Assembly: GCA_023146355.1 (NCBI GenBank)
Contig: JAGLCH010000223.1
Coordinates: forward strand, 1 to 47,975
From: Bacteriovoracaceae bacterium
GTDB lineage: Bacteria; Bdellovibrionota; Bacteriovoracia; Bacteriovoracales; Bacteriovoracaceae
Reading direction: 5' to 3'
Length of the DNA stretch: 47,975 bases
Both the position numbers and the translations under genes were made by a program. This document shows, piece by piece, positions 16,305-25,082 of the stretch. Position 1 is the first letter of the stretch. Each line of letters opens with the position of its first letter. Below the pieces are notes generated by a model. The model ran no database searches. It saw only the letters and a program-made list of their open reading frames with translations, and was not told where the DNA came from.

Positions 16305-17924
16305 ATGAGCACTGACCAACTTGCATCTTGGAAGTCACTTTCCAAACACGTTGAGGATCTAAAAACTAAATCTATCAAGGAACTGTTTTCTAAAGACAGT
16401 AAAAGAGGAGAGCAGTTTTCAATAAGCCGTGAGGGAATCTTTTTTGACTACTCTAAGCACAGAGTCACAGAAGAAACAATGAAACTCCTAGTCGACCTTG
16501 CAGATGAAGCGGGACTAAAGGATGCAATTGATGGAATGTTTTCAGGAAAGAAAATAAACCGCACAGAAGATCGCGCAGTCCTGCATGTTGCACTTCGAAA
16601 TCGATCAAATACCCCAATTGAATTTGATGGTGAAGATGTTATGCCCGCCATTAATACTGTTTTAGAAAAAATGGTTACCTTTTCTAATCGTGTCCGAAGT
16701 GGAGACTGGTTAGGTCACACAGGTAAGAAAATTAAAAATATTGTTAATATTGGAATTGGAGGGTCAGACCTTGGGCCTGTGATGGTTTACGAGGCGCTTA
16801 AGTCTTACTCCGATCGCAATCTATCTGTTCACTTTGTCTCAAATGTTGATGGTACTCATATTGCAGAAGTTACGAGAGCAATTGACCCAGAGGAAACTTT
16901 ATTCATTATTGCTTCAAAGACGTTTACGACCCAAGAGACGATGACAAATGCTGAGAGCGCAAAATCATGGCTTCTAAAGCACTATAATGGCGACGCTAAA
17001 GCTGTTGCTGCACACTTTATTGCACTATCGACTAATGAAGAGAAGGTTTCTGAGTTTGGAATTGATACCGCAAATATGTTTGAGTTTTGGGACTGGGTAG
17101 GGGGGCGTTATTCATTAACTTCTGCCATTGGCCTACCTGTTATGATCTCTATTGGTCCAGATAATTTTATGAAGCTACTCGATGGTTACCATGCAATGGA
17201 TAACCATTTTAAAACTGCTCCATTTTCTGAAAACATTCCCGTCTTAATGGCCCTGCTTGGTGTTTTGTACAACAATTTTTTTGGTGCCGAGTCCCATGCT
17301 ATTTTACCATATGACCAGTATATGAGTCGCTTTCCTGCTTATTTTCAGCAAGGAGATATGGAGAGTAATGGTAAGAATATTGACCGAGATGGAAAACCTG
17401 TTAACTATAGTACTGGTCCAATTATTTGGGGAGAGCCAGGAACTAATGGACAGCATGCATTCTACCAGTTGATTCATCAGGGGACTAAGATTATCCCATG
17501 TGATTTTATTGGGTTTGCTCAGTCGCAAAATCCAATCAGTGATCACCACGATAAGTTGATGGCAAATTTCTTTGCTCAGACCGAAGCTCTTGCTTTTGGT
17601 AAGAGCAAAGAGGCCGTTGAAAAGGAAGAGACTAATCCTGAACTCGTTCCATTTAAAACTTTTGAGGGGAACAGGCCGACCACTACTTTCATGGCGGAGA
17701 AGCTTTGTCCTTCTACTCTTGGAAAGCTCATTGCAGCATATGAGCATAAGATTTTCTCACAGGGAATTATTTGGAATATTTACTCTTTTGATCAATGGGG
17801 AGTACAGCTTGGAAAAGTTCTAGCTTCATCTATTCTCCCTGAGCTCGGAAAAGAGGCGAACTTAGAGCTTAAACACGATTCATCAACGAATCAGTTAATT
17901 AAATATTATAGAGATAACAAGTAA
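16305..17924 (+). CDS. pgi: Glucose-6-phosphate isomerase
   Basis: Interconverts glucose-6-phosphate and fructose-6-phosphate. The 539 residues match the long (E. coli-type) PGI. Visible signatures are NIVNIGIGGSDLGPVMVYEAL, VSNVDGTHI, IIASKTFTTQETMTNA, WDWVGGRYSLTSAIGL, ESNGKNIDRDG with IIWGEPGTNGQHAFYQLIHQG, and SFDQWGVQLGK near the end. I chose the ATG at 16305 (MSTDQ) because GAGGAG lies 7 nt upstream; an ATG at 16290 lies upstream of that ribosome site. The antiporter follows after 6 bases. Confidence 0.97.
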   Translation: MSTDQLASWKSLSKHVEDLKTKSIKELFSKDSKRGEQFSISREGIFFDYSKHRVTEETMKLLVDLADEAGLKDAIDGMFSGKKINRTEDRAVLHVALRNRSNTPIEFDGEDVMPAINTVLEKMVTFSNRVRSGDWLGHTGKKIKNIVNIGIGGSDLGPVMVYEALKSYSDRNLSVHFVSNVDGTHIAEVTRAIDPEETLFIIASKTFTTQETMTNAESAKSWLLKHYNGDAKAVAAHFIALSTNEEKVSEFGIDTANMFEFWDWVGGRYSLTSAIGLPVMISIGPDNFMKLLDGYHAMDNHFKTAPFSENIPVLMALLGVLYNNFFGAESHAILPYDQYMSRFPAYFQQGDMESNGKNIDRDGKPVNYSTGPIIWGEPGTNGQHAFYQLIHQGTKIIPCDFIGFAQSQNPISDHHDKLMANFFAQTEALAFGKSKEAVEKEETNPELVPFKTFEGNRPTTTFMAEKLCPSTLGKLIAAYEHKIFSQGIIWNIYSFDQWGVQLGKVLASSILPELGKEANLELKHDSSTNQLIKYYRDNK

Positions 17925-17930
17925 AAACTT

Positions 17931-19859
17931 ATGGCAAGTATTCAAAGTATGTTCCTATTTCTTTCCGGCTTCATTGTTATTAGTTTAGCAGCGAAGCAGG
18001 TTGGAAAGTATTTTAAAGACTATAAACTTCCACTCATTAGTGGCTTTTTATTCACTGGAATTATCGCCGGCCCATATGTTTTAGGACTTATTGGCAGTGA
18101 TGCGGTAAAAAGCTTGTCATTTATTGATCAGATCTCACTTGCCTTCATTGCCTTCATTGCAGGTAGTGAGATCTATGTCGAAGAGTTTAGATCTCTTTTT
18201 AAGAGTATAAGAAAAGTTACTGCGTTTATGGCAGTCACAACGCTCACTGTTGTCGCAACTGTAATCTTTCTTTTTTCTGACCAAATTCCCTTTATGGGCG
18301 CTATGAGTCTATTAGAAAGAATAGGTGTTTCTCTTTTGGCCGGAGGGATCTTATGTGCAATCTCTCCTTCCTCTACTGTCGCCGTTATTAAGGAGTTGAG
18401 AGCGAAGGGTCCATTTACCCAAATATCATTAGGCGTTACCGTCTTTATGGATGTCATCGTCGTCACTCTTTTTGCATTTAACTCATCTATCGTTGATGCA
18501 ATATTTAAAGATGTTGGTTTCAATCTGTGGTTTTTAATCACCTTGATTCTAGAGATTGGAGCTTCAGTTGTTTTAGGTATTGCTGTTGGTAAGCTGATGT
18601 GTGTCGTCACAGGTCTGCGCATTCCTCCAAAGGTAAAAGCTATTACCTATTTGGTTATGGGTTATATGGTGTTCTCTGGAACCCACTTTTTTGAAGAGTT
18701 TATGCATCATCAGTTTGCGATTGAAGTGGTATTTGAACCTCTTTTGATCTGTATGATTGCAAGCTTCTTTGTTTCAAATCGCTCTGAAAATCGCGATGAG
18801 TTTTTGACGATCATGGAAAAGACATCCATGCCCATCTATGTGATTTTCTTTACTCTCACTGGTGCTTCTCTAAATCTAGAACTTCTTTCTTCGGTGTGGG
18901 CAATTGCTCTTACTATTTTCATTGCGCGAGTTGGTGGACTATTTGTTGGGAGTTTTGCTGGTGGAATGCTGGATGGTCAAAAGGCTAAAGTCAGTTCTCG
19001 CTTTTGGATGTCATTTATAACCCAGGCAGGAGTGGGACTTGGTCTTGCTAAAGAGGTATCTGTTTCCTTTCCCGAATGGGGAGATGAATTTGCAACTCTC
19101 GTTATTTCAGTCATCGTTATTAATCAGATCTTAGGACCTGCATTTTTTAAGTTTGCCATTATATCTCTAAAAGAATCTCACACTCGAAAGAGCGACTCTC
19201 TCTACGAGGGAAAAAGAAAGGCAGTTATATTTGGTATCTCTGGTCAGTCGGCCACCTTAGCACTACAGCTAAAGTCTCATCACTGGAAGGTTAAAATAGC
19301 TTGTCCCCGTAGAGATGAAGTAGAGGAAGTGATGAACTCTGAGATTGAAGTTCATCCATTGCCTGACTTTGAGCTGTCTACGATTCGTGAACTCGGAGCA
19401 GAAAAAGCGGGAGCTTTTGTCTTCATGCTTAGTGATGATGAGAATTATGTTCTTTGTGAGCATATTTATGAGCACTATGGAGAGGCAACTATGATTGTTC
19501 TTCTCAATGAACGTGCAAATTACGACAAGTTTAAAGAGTTAGGTTGTCTTATTGTTTCTCCGTCAACTGCAATTATAAGTCTTCTCGATCATTTTGTAAG
19601 ATCTCCATCAGGTGCTTCACTTCTTCTTGGAATGGAAGATAAACAAGATATTGTGGACATTACAGTGCGCAACCCTAATCTCTATGGCGTGTATCTAAAA
19701 GATATGCGTCTGCCTCTGGATGTTCTTATTGTGTCGCTTCATCGGCATGGGAGAAATCTCGACGTGCATGGAAATATCAAATTTCAAGTTGGTGATATCG
19801 TCACGATCGTTGGAAGTGAAGAGAGTCTTGAGGATGTGACAATACGATTTGGGGTATAG
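17931..19859 (+). CDS. CPA2-type cation:proton antiporter with RCK (TrkA-N/TrkA-C) domains
   Basis: A Kef/KhaP-like transporter, 642 residues. About 12 hydrophobic segments fill residues 1-410, with a typical LPLISGFLFTGIIAGPYVLG opening and the AISPSSTVAVIKELRAKG stretch where CPA2 proteins carry their ion-binding residues. From 425 to 555 there is a Rossmann TrkA-N domain (KAVIFGISGQSATLALQLK, with GxSGxS in place of GxGxxG). Residues 570-640 form a TrkA-C domain. It probably exchanges K+ or Na+ for H+ under nucleotide control; which ion cannot be decided. Cotranscribed with pgi by position only. Confidence 0.88.
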   Translation: MASIQSMFLFLSGFIVISLAAKQVGKYFKDYKLPLISGFLFTGIIAGPYVLGLIGSDAVKSLSFIDQISLAFIAFIAGSEIYVEEFRSLFKSIRKVTAFMAVTTLTVVATVIFLFSDQIPFMGAMSLLERIGVSLLAGGILCAISPSSTVAVIKELRAKGPFTQISLGVTVFMDVIVVTLFAFNSSIVDAIFKDVGFNLWFLITLILEIGASVVLGIAVGKLMCVVTGLRIPPKVKAITYLVMGYMVFSGTHFFEEFMHHQFAIEVVFEPLLICMIASFFVSNRSENRDEFLTIMEKTSMPIYVIFFTLTGASLNLELLSSVWAIALTIFIARVGGLFVGSFAGGMLDGQKAKVSSRFWMSFITQAGVGLGLAKEVSVSFPEWGDEFATLVISVIVINQILGPAFFKFAIISLKESHTRKSDSLYEGKRKAVIFGISGQSATLALQLKSHHWKVKIACPRRDEVEEVMNSEIEVHPLPDFELSTIRELGAEKAGAFVFMLSDDENYVLCEHIYEHYGEATMIVLLNERANYDKFKELGCLIVSPSTAIISLLDHFVRSPSGASLLLGMEDKQDIVDITVRNPNLYGVYLKDMRLPLDVLIVSLHRHGRNLDVHGNIKFQVGDIVTIVGSEESLEDVTIRFGV

Positions 19860-19939
19860 GGAACTATTGTTACACGTTGTTTTTAGATAGACTGCGTGCT
19901 AAATTCTGACTGAGTGTTGCGTTAAAATAAAGGTTACCT

Positions 19940-20596
19940 GTGATTGAATATGTTATTCCTGAAAATCCCGATGATAGAATATTAAATCGAGCATCTCTCT
20001 TGATGGAGGAAGGCGGCATTGTCTGTTTTCCTACAGATACCAACTGGGTATTCGCTGCCAGTACTGATTCAAAGAAAGGTATTGATGCCCTTTATGTAAT
20101 AAAAGGTGCAGAGAAGGGGAAGCACTTCAGCATGATGTGTAGTAACATTTCTGAAGCAAGTCAGTACGGTATAATATACGACAGCGCTTTTAAAAAGATC
20201 CGCAAAGTTCTTCCGGGGCCCTTCACTCTCATTTTTGAGCCAACAAAAGAACTCCCCCGGGCCATTCGTGGCTATCGAAAAGAAAAAGAAATCGGAATTC
20301 GTATTCCTGCTTCAAATTTATGTAAGCGGTTACTGGAAGCAACAGGCAAACCAATTATTACGACATCAATTACCCATGAAATGCTTGAGAAAACAGATGC
20401 TGGAATCTACTTAGATCAAGATAGCATGATCTATAGCTACCAGCTTGAAGAAGCATATGGGCATCGCCTAAAGATGATTATTGATCCGGGAGACTTTGAG
20501 TTTCATGGAAGTAGTTCTGTAATTAGCTTTGCTACAGATGATGGATCTCCCGAGGTTATCCGAGCTGGAGCTGGTGACGTCTCTGTCTTTCTCTAA
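19940..20596 (+). CDS. YciO/YrdC/Sua5-family protein
   Basis: A 218-residue single-domain member of the YrdC fold, which binds nucleotides and dsRNA. It has GGIVCFPTDTNWVFAAS, LPGPFTLIFEPTKELPRAI, EIGIRIPAS and the ending GSPEVIRAGAGDVS. The TsaC/Sua5 members make threonylcarbamoyl-AMP for tRNA t6A. YciO-type paralogues, which this resembles (TDTNW, shorter, no Sua5 domain), have a poorly defined role. The start is GTG at 19940. The gene stands alone, with an 84-base gap before lepB. Confidence 0.82.
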   Translation: MIEYVIPENPDDRILNRASLLMEEGGIVCFPTDTNWVFAASTDSKKGIDALYVIKGAEKGKHFSMMCSNISEASQYGIIYDSAFKKIRKVLPGPFTLIFEPTKELPRAIRGYRKEKEIGIRIPASNLCKRLLEATGKPIITTSITHEMLEKTDAGIYLDQDSMIYSYQLEEAYGHRLKMIIDPGDFEFHGSSSVISFATDDGSPEVIRAGAGDVSVFL

Positions 20597-20681
20597 TTCT
20601 GTGAGTTCATTCTCACCTCCTTGTTTTCCCCTTTTAAGAGTTGTATTATAAGTGTCTGTTAAAAATTAAAAAAGGTTATTT

Positions 20682-21464
20682 ATGGAAGAAATTAAAGATC
20701 AGGAAACTCCTAATCAAGATCCAATTAGTGAAGCTCAAAAAAGAAAAAAATATATCATCAAAGAGATCTATTCGATTATTCTTATCGTTGTGGGAGTATT
20801 CGCATTCCGCTCTACCTTCTATGAGCCATTTCGTATTCCAACTGGGTCGATGATCCCAACTCTTATGATTGGCGACTTTATTGTTGTTGATAAATGGGCG
20901 TATGGATTTAAGGTTCCGTTTTCTGATATGTTTACTGACCCAGTATATGTGACAACACCCTCATCTCCTGAAAGGGGAGATGTTGTAGTTTTTAAATATC
21001 CTGTGGAGCCAAATATTAACTATATTAAGAGAGTTATTGGGGTTCCTGGTGATGAAGTTGAGATGATTGATAAGGTTGTCTATGTAAATGGAAAAGTTAT
21101 TGAGAGGGAGATCATACCAGGGAAAGAGATATTTGCTGATATGGATGAGAAATTTCAACAATATTCTTTCAATTTTTACAAAACAAAAACTGGAAATCAT
21201 ACTCACATTGTTCAAACAGAAAGACAGTCTTATAATAAGGCGACTATTCCTACATTCACAGTCCCAAAAGATAAGTATTTTGTAATGGGCGACAATCGCG
21301 ATTTTTCAGCGGATTCTCGCTGGTGGGGGTTTGTTCCTTTTGAAAATATTAAGGGTAAGGCGCGTTTTATCTGGTTCTCAATGCGTTTCCCTTGGGATCA
21401 AAATGGCTTTAAAATGCGCTTTCACCGGATTGGTCATTTGATCGATTGGTGGCAGGAAGACTAG
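20682..21464 (+). CDS. lepB: Signal peptidase I
   Basis: Inner-membrane protease that cleaves signal peptides of exported proteins. A charged N-terminus leads into one membrane anchor (about 30-45). Box B has the nucleophile Ser56 in RIPTGSMIPTL, box D has the general-base Lys116 in YIKRVIGVPGDEV, and box E is MGDNRDFSADSRWWGFVP. The 260-residue length fits a one- or two-anchor enzyme with an inserted loop. A strong terminator follows 75 bases downstream. Confidence 0.96.
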   Translation: MEEIKDQETPNQDPISEAQKRKKYIIKEIYSIILIVVGVFAFRSTFYEPFRIPTGSMIPTLMIGDFIVVDKWAYGFKVPFSDMFTDPVYVTTPSSPERGDVVVFKYPVEPNINYIKRVIGVPGDEVEMIDKVVYVNGKVIEREIIPGKEIFADMDEKFQQYSFNFYKTKTGNHTHIVQTERQSYNKATIPTFTVPKDKYFVMGDNRDFSADSRWWGFVPFENIKGKARFIWFSMRFPWDQNGFKMRFHRIGHLIDWWQED

Positions 21465-21539
21465 GGTCGTGGGGGAGTACAACTTTCCATATAAAGCGAT
21501 CGAACCAATTCATTATTTTTCTTAAAAAGATAAAGAGAG

Positions 21540-21573
21540 GACCCAATATTTAAAAAATGCTGGGTCTTTTTTT
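21540..21573 (+). terminator. Rho-independent terminator after lepB
   Basis: Stem GACCCA/TGGGTC with a 15-base AT-rich loop, followed by seven T residues. It lies 34 bases before the next start codon, which leaves little room for a separate promoter. Confidence 0.8.
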
Positions 21574-21607
21574 ATACCTTCGGGTCTGAGTAAGTAGGAG
21601 ATATTAT

Positions 21608-22459
21608 ATGAAATTTTCAAATGAAGGTGCTCGTATAAAGTACGCTCTTGGAATTAATGAAACACAAGCAGAGGCACGCAAGAAGATATCCCATTTGGCC
21701 ATTGGTGCTCACCAGGATGATATTGAAATTATGGCACTTCATGGAATTGTTGAATGCATGGGTGCCGAAAAAAAACATTTTGCTGGTATGACTTGTACTG
21801 CTGGTGGCGGAAGTTCGCGTAGTGGTTACTATCAAAATTTTACTGATGCGCAAATAGAGAATATTAGAATTAGAGAGCAGGAAAGAGCTGCGGAAATTGG
21901 TGGGTACAAGCTAATTGCTCAACTGGTTCACAAGAGCTCTGCTGTCAAAGAGGGAGACTCCGACTTTATTAATGACCTTACCCTTGCAATCAAAGAGCTA
22001 TCTCCAGATGTAGTTTATACTCATAATCTTGCTGACAAACATGATACCCATGTCGCTGTATCAATTGCAGTGATTAAGGCCATTCGCTCACTAGATAAAA
22101 GTATGAGGCCATCAAAAATATATGGTTCTGAAGTCTGGCGCGGTCTTGATTGGATGCAACCCGAGGACAAAGTGTGCTTGGATATAAGTGGCGAGGAAGG
22201 TTTTGCACATTCGCTTATCAGTGTATTTGACTCACAGATCGGTGGTGGCAAGCGTTACGATCTCGCGACCCTTGGGAGAATGAGAGCAAATTCTACTTAT
22301 GCTGATTCTCACTCTACTGATGTGGCCACCCACCTTTGGTATGCTATGGATCTTACTCCACTTATTGAAGATGATCATTTAGACATCGGCAGTTACGTTA
22401 AAAACATTCAAATGAACTTTGTAAATGATGTCGAAAATCGTATTTCTAGATTTTTGTAA
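21608..22459 (+). CDS. PIG-L/LmbE-family N-acetylglucosamine deacetylase-like protein
   Basis: A zinc-dependent de-N-acetylase fold, 283 residues. The family's HPDD motif reads AHQDD (His35, Asp38), and the third ligand lies in THNLADKHDTHVAVS. Known members deacetylate GlcNAc attached to inositol, cysteine conjugates, chitin oligomers or antibiotics. It is placed 9 bases upstream of nagB and no nagA-like deacetylase is seen, so I infer it supplies glucosamine (or its 6-phosphate) to NagB. AGGAG precedes the ATG. Confidence 0.85.
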   Translation: MKFSNEGARIKYALGINETQAEARKKISHLAIGAHQDDIEIMALHGIVECMGAEKKHFAGMTCTAGGGSSRSGYYQNFTDAQIENIRIREQERAAEIGGYKLIAQLVHKSSAVKEGDSDFINDLTLAIKELSPDVVYTHNLADKHDTHVAVSIAVIKAIRSLDKSMRPSKIYGSEVWRGLDWMQPEDKVCLDISGEEGFAHSLISVFDSQIGGGKRYDLATLGRMRANSTYADSHSTDVATHLWYAMDLTPLIEDDHLDIGSYVKNIQMNFVNDVENRISRFL

Positions 22460-22468
22460 GAGGAATGA

Positions 22469-23251
22469 ATGGAAGTAATTATTTTAAAAAATAGTGAACG
22501 TTGTTGCCTTGAAGCTGCTAAAATCGCTGTAAAATATCTTAAGGATTTGGACACTCCGGTCTTTGGTCTGCCCACAGGTAGTAGTCCTTTGGGGTTTTAT
22601 CGTCAGCTCATTCGCATGCATCAAGAAGAAGGCCTAAGTTTTAAAGGGATGACCTCATATAACTTAGATGAGTATGTTGGAATAGGAACTCATCATCCCG
22701 CAAGTTACTGCACCTTTATGGAGAACAATTTTTTTAAGTATATAGATGCTGACAGTAAAAATCTTCATCTTCCCAACGGGATGGCAAATGATATTGTAAA
22801 AGAATGCTCAGACTATGAAGAGATGATCTCTAATGGGGGAGGAATTGATCTGCAACTATTAGGGATTGGTGGAAATGGTCATATTGCTTTTAATGAACCC
22901 GGCTCTTCTCTCACTTCTCGTACTAGAGTTAAGACATTGACGGATAAGACTAGACAAGATAATTCTTCGGCCTTTGAGAGTCTTGATCACGTTCCAATGC
23001 ATGTTATAACTATGGGGGTTGGAACAATAATGGAAACTCGGCATATTGTAGTTTTGGCATTTGGAGCAGATAAAAGTGAAGCAGTTGCAAATATGGTTGA
23101 AGGGCCAATTACATCGAGTTGTCCTGCATCTATCCTTCAAATGCATCCTAGGGCAACAATCATTATAGATGAAGCGGCGAGCATAGACCTAGCACGTTCG
23201 GATTACTATAAATGGGTATATAATAACAGGCCACATTGGCAACGATCATAG
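22469..23251 (+). CDS. nagB: Glucosamine-6-phosphate deaminase
   Basis: Converts glucosamine-6-phosphate to fructose-6-phosphate and ammonia, linking amino-sugar scavenging to glycolysis; pgi is nearby. The 260 residues include the phosphate loop GLPTGSSPLGFYR, NLDEYVGI with the acidic catalytic pair, LLGIGGNGHIAFNEPGSS, and the late SCPASILQMHPRATIIID. Full length, with GAGGAA before the start. It forms an operon with the PIG-L deacetylase, and a YgjV-like gene follows after 20 bases. Confidence 0.95.
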   Translation: MEVIILKNSERCCLEAAKIAVKYLKDLDTPVFGLPTGSSPLGFYRQLIRMHQEEGLSFKGMTSYNLDEYVGIGTHHPASYCTFMENNFFKYIDADSKNLHLPNGMANDIVKECSDYEEMISNGGGIDLQLLGIGGNGHIAFNEPGSSLTSRTRVKTLTDKTRQDNSSAFESLDHVPMHVITMGVGTIMETRHIVVLAFGADKSEAVANMVEGPITSSCPASILQMHPRATIIIDEAASIDLARSDYYKWVYNNRPHWQRS

Positions 23252-23271
23252 GCTTAAAGGACTGAGGTTTT

Positions 23272-23895
23272 ATGGATTTTTTTGAAATATTGGGTTACGT
23301 TGCTTCATTTATCGTTTTAATTTCAATTGCAGTAAAAAATGTAAAGCGGTTTCGCTGGATAAACTTATGTGGTGCCAGTTCATTTGTTGTCTATGGTCTC
23401 TCTATTGGCGCCTATCCTATAGCTGCCATGAACTCAATTATTGTTTTCCTTGATATCTATTTCTTATATCAAATATATAATCGAAAAGATTACTTCGACA
23501 TAAATGAGGAGCTTGAGGGGCACGAATTTTTCATTAAGCGTTTTTTTGATTTTTATGGAGATGAAATTAAGCGCTACTTTCCAGAGTTTTCTTTTGACCA
23601 GATTACCTCTCCAAAGCTGATTTTAGTTTCTCGTAACATTAATCCTGTAGGGCTTTTTGTTTATGAGAAGGATCTAGACTCAAGATCAATTATTATTCAT
23701 CTCGACTTTGCTTGTCCCGATTACCGTGACACCAAAAACTTTTTTTACTTACTTCAAGAGAAAATTGAGGATTTTAAGCGGGAAGGGCATGTACGCTTTG
23801 TCAGTAAATCAAGTTCCCCAGATCATATCAAGTACTTAGAAAGAGTAGGGTTTAAACGTTCAATTAGTGGTGATCGCTATGAGCTTCCTCTTTAG
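23272..23895 (+). CDS. YgjV-like membrane protein with a soluble GNAT-like C-terminal region
   Basis: Residues 1-75 match the YgjV pattern: ILGYVASFIVLISIAVKNVKR followed by WINLCGASSFVVYGLSIGAYPIA and a third hydrophobic helix. Residues 90-207 are soluble, with strands and a late LERVGFKRS...RYEL, reminiscent of the end of GNAT acetyltransferases, but the acetyl-CoA loop (Q/RxxGxG/A) is not visible. I cannot name a function. Downstream of nagB on the same strand, though the link may be accidental. Confidence 0.6.
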   Translation: MDFFEILGYVASFIVLISIAVKNVKRFRWINLCGASSFVVYGLSIGAYPIAAMNSIIVFLDIYFLYQIYNRKDYFDINEELEGHEFFIKRFFDFYGDEIKRYFPEFSFDQITSPKLILVSRNINPVGLFVYEKDLDSRSIIIHLDFACPDYRDTKNFFYLLQEKIEDFKREGHVRFVSKSSSPDHIKYLERVGFKRSISGDRYELPL

Positions 23896-24071
23896 TCCCA
23901 AATACGATTAGCATTGCGCATTTCTCTTGGAAAAGAGTATTATTATTTATAATTACCTGAAATAATGTGAGTTGTTTTTTTCATTCTGTGCTAGCGGGAA
24001 TGATCAAAATCTGATAATTTTAATTGATTAGTTCAAGTTAAATAAATCCCTTTTTCACATAGGAGAACCTA

Positions 24072-25073
24072 ATGGCCTTTAACCTCAGAAACCGCAATTT
24101 TTTAAAGTTACTCGATTTCAGCTCAAAGGAAATCAAACATATGATTGATCTTGCGATCGACCTCAAGCGAGCTAAGTATGCGGGGATCGAGGAGCAAAAA
24201 CTTAAAGGTAAAAACATTGCTCTCATTTTCGAAAAAGCATCAACAAGAACTCGTTGCTCATTTGAAATTGCTGCCTACGACCAAGGTGCCCACGTAACAT
24301 ACCTCGGGCCAAGTGGTTCACATATTGGAAAAAAAGAATCTGTTGCAGATACTGCCCGTGTTCTTGGTCGCCTTTATGATGGAATTGAGTACCGTGGCCA
24401 TGGTCAAACAATTGTTGAAGACCTAGCAAAGTATTCTGGAGTACCAGTATGGAATGGCTTAACAGATGAGTTTCATCCAACCCAAATTCTTGCTGACTTT
24501 ATGACAATGATTGAGCACTCAGATAAGCCACTTCATAAAATGAAATTCTGTTACTTAGGTGATGGGAAAAATAATATGGGCAACTCACTTATGGTTGGTG
24601 GAGCAAAAGTCGGTCTAGATTTTAGAATTGCTGCTCCTAAACAGTGTCAACCCGATGCAGAACTGGTAGCGCAGTGTCGTGAGATTGCAAAAGAAACTGG
24701 CGCAAAAATTACCATCACTGAAGATGTAGCAGAGGCCGTTAAAGACTGTGACTTCCTTTATACAGACGTATGGGTATCAATGGGTGAGCCTGATTCAGTA
24801 TGGGAAGAGAGAATTAAGCTTCTCACTCCTTATCAAGTTAATGCAGATGTAGTGAAGAAAACGGGAAATCCACATGTTAAATTTCTCCACTGTCTTCCTG
24901 CTTTCCATAATAGAGATACTCAAGTTGGTGAAGATATTTTTCAAAAATTTGGGCTTGATGGACTTGAAGTCACAGAAGAAGTATTCGAATCTCCAAACTC
25001 AATCGTTTTTGATGAGGCTGAAAATAGACTACACTCTATCAAGGCAATTATGGTTGCAACTCTAGGCGCATAA
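24072..25073 (+). CDS. arcB: Ornithine carbamoyltransferase (likely catabolic)
   Basis: Interconverts citrulline plus phosphate and ornithine plus carbamoyl phosphate. At 333 residues it is full length. The carbamoyl-phosphate site is STRTR at 57-61, followed by CSFEIAAYDQGAHVTYLG. Other motifs are GHGQTIVEDLAKYSGVPVWNGL, FHPTQ, and HCLP with the ornithine-binding Cys at about 274. Because it opens an operon ending in arginine deiminase, I infer the catabolic role; by sequence alone it could equally be the biosynthetic ArgF. AGGAGAA precedes the ATG. Confidence 0.93.
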   Translation: MAFNLRNRNFLKLLDFSSKEIKHMIDLAIDLKRAKYAGIEEQKLKGKNIALIFEKASTRTRCSFEIAAYDQGAHVTYLGPSGSHIGKKESVADTARVLGRLYDGIEYRGHGQTIVEDLAKYSGVPVWNGLTDEFHPTQILADFMTMIEHSDKPLHKMKFCYLGDGKNNMGNSLMVGGAKVGLDFRIAAPKQCQPDAELVAQCREIAKETGAKITITEDVAEAVKDCDFLYTDVWVSMGEPDSVWEERIKLLTPYQVNADVVKKTGNPHVKFLHCLPAFHNRDTQVGEDIFQKFGLDGLEVTEEVFESPNSIVFDEAENRLHSIKAIMVATLGA

Positions 25074-25082
25074 GGAGAAATC

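Noticed and set aside
20601..20616. Hairpin GTGAG/CTCAC after the YciO-like gene as a terminator
   Set aside because: Only 5 bp of stem and a distant, interrupted T-run.
24008..24060. ArgR box upstream of the arginine deiminase operon
   Set aside because: AT-rich, partly symmetric sequence is present but does not match the known ArgR consensus well enough.
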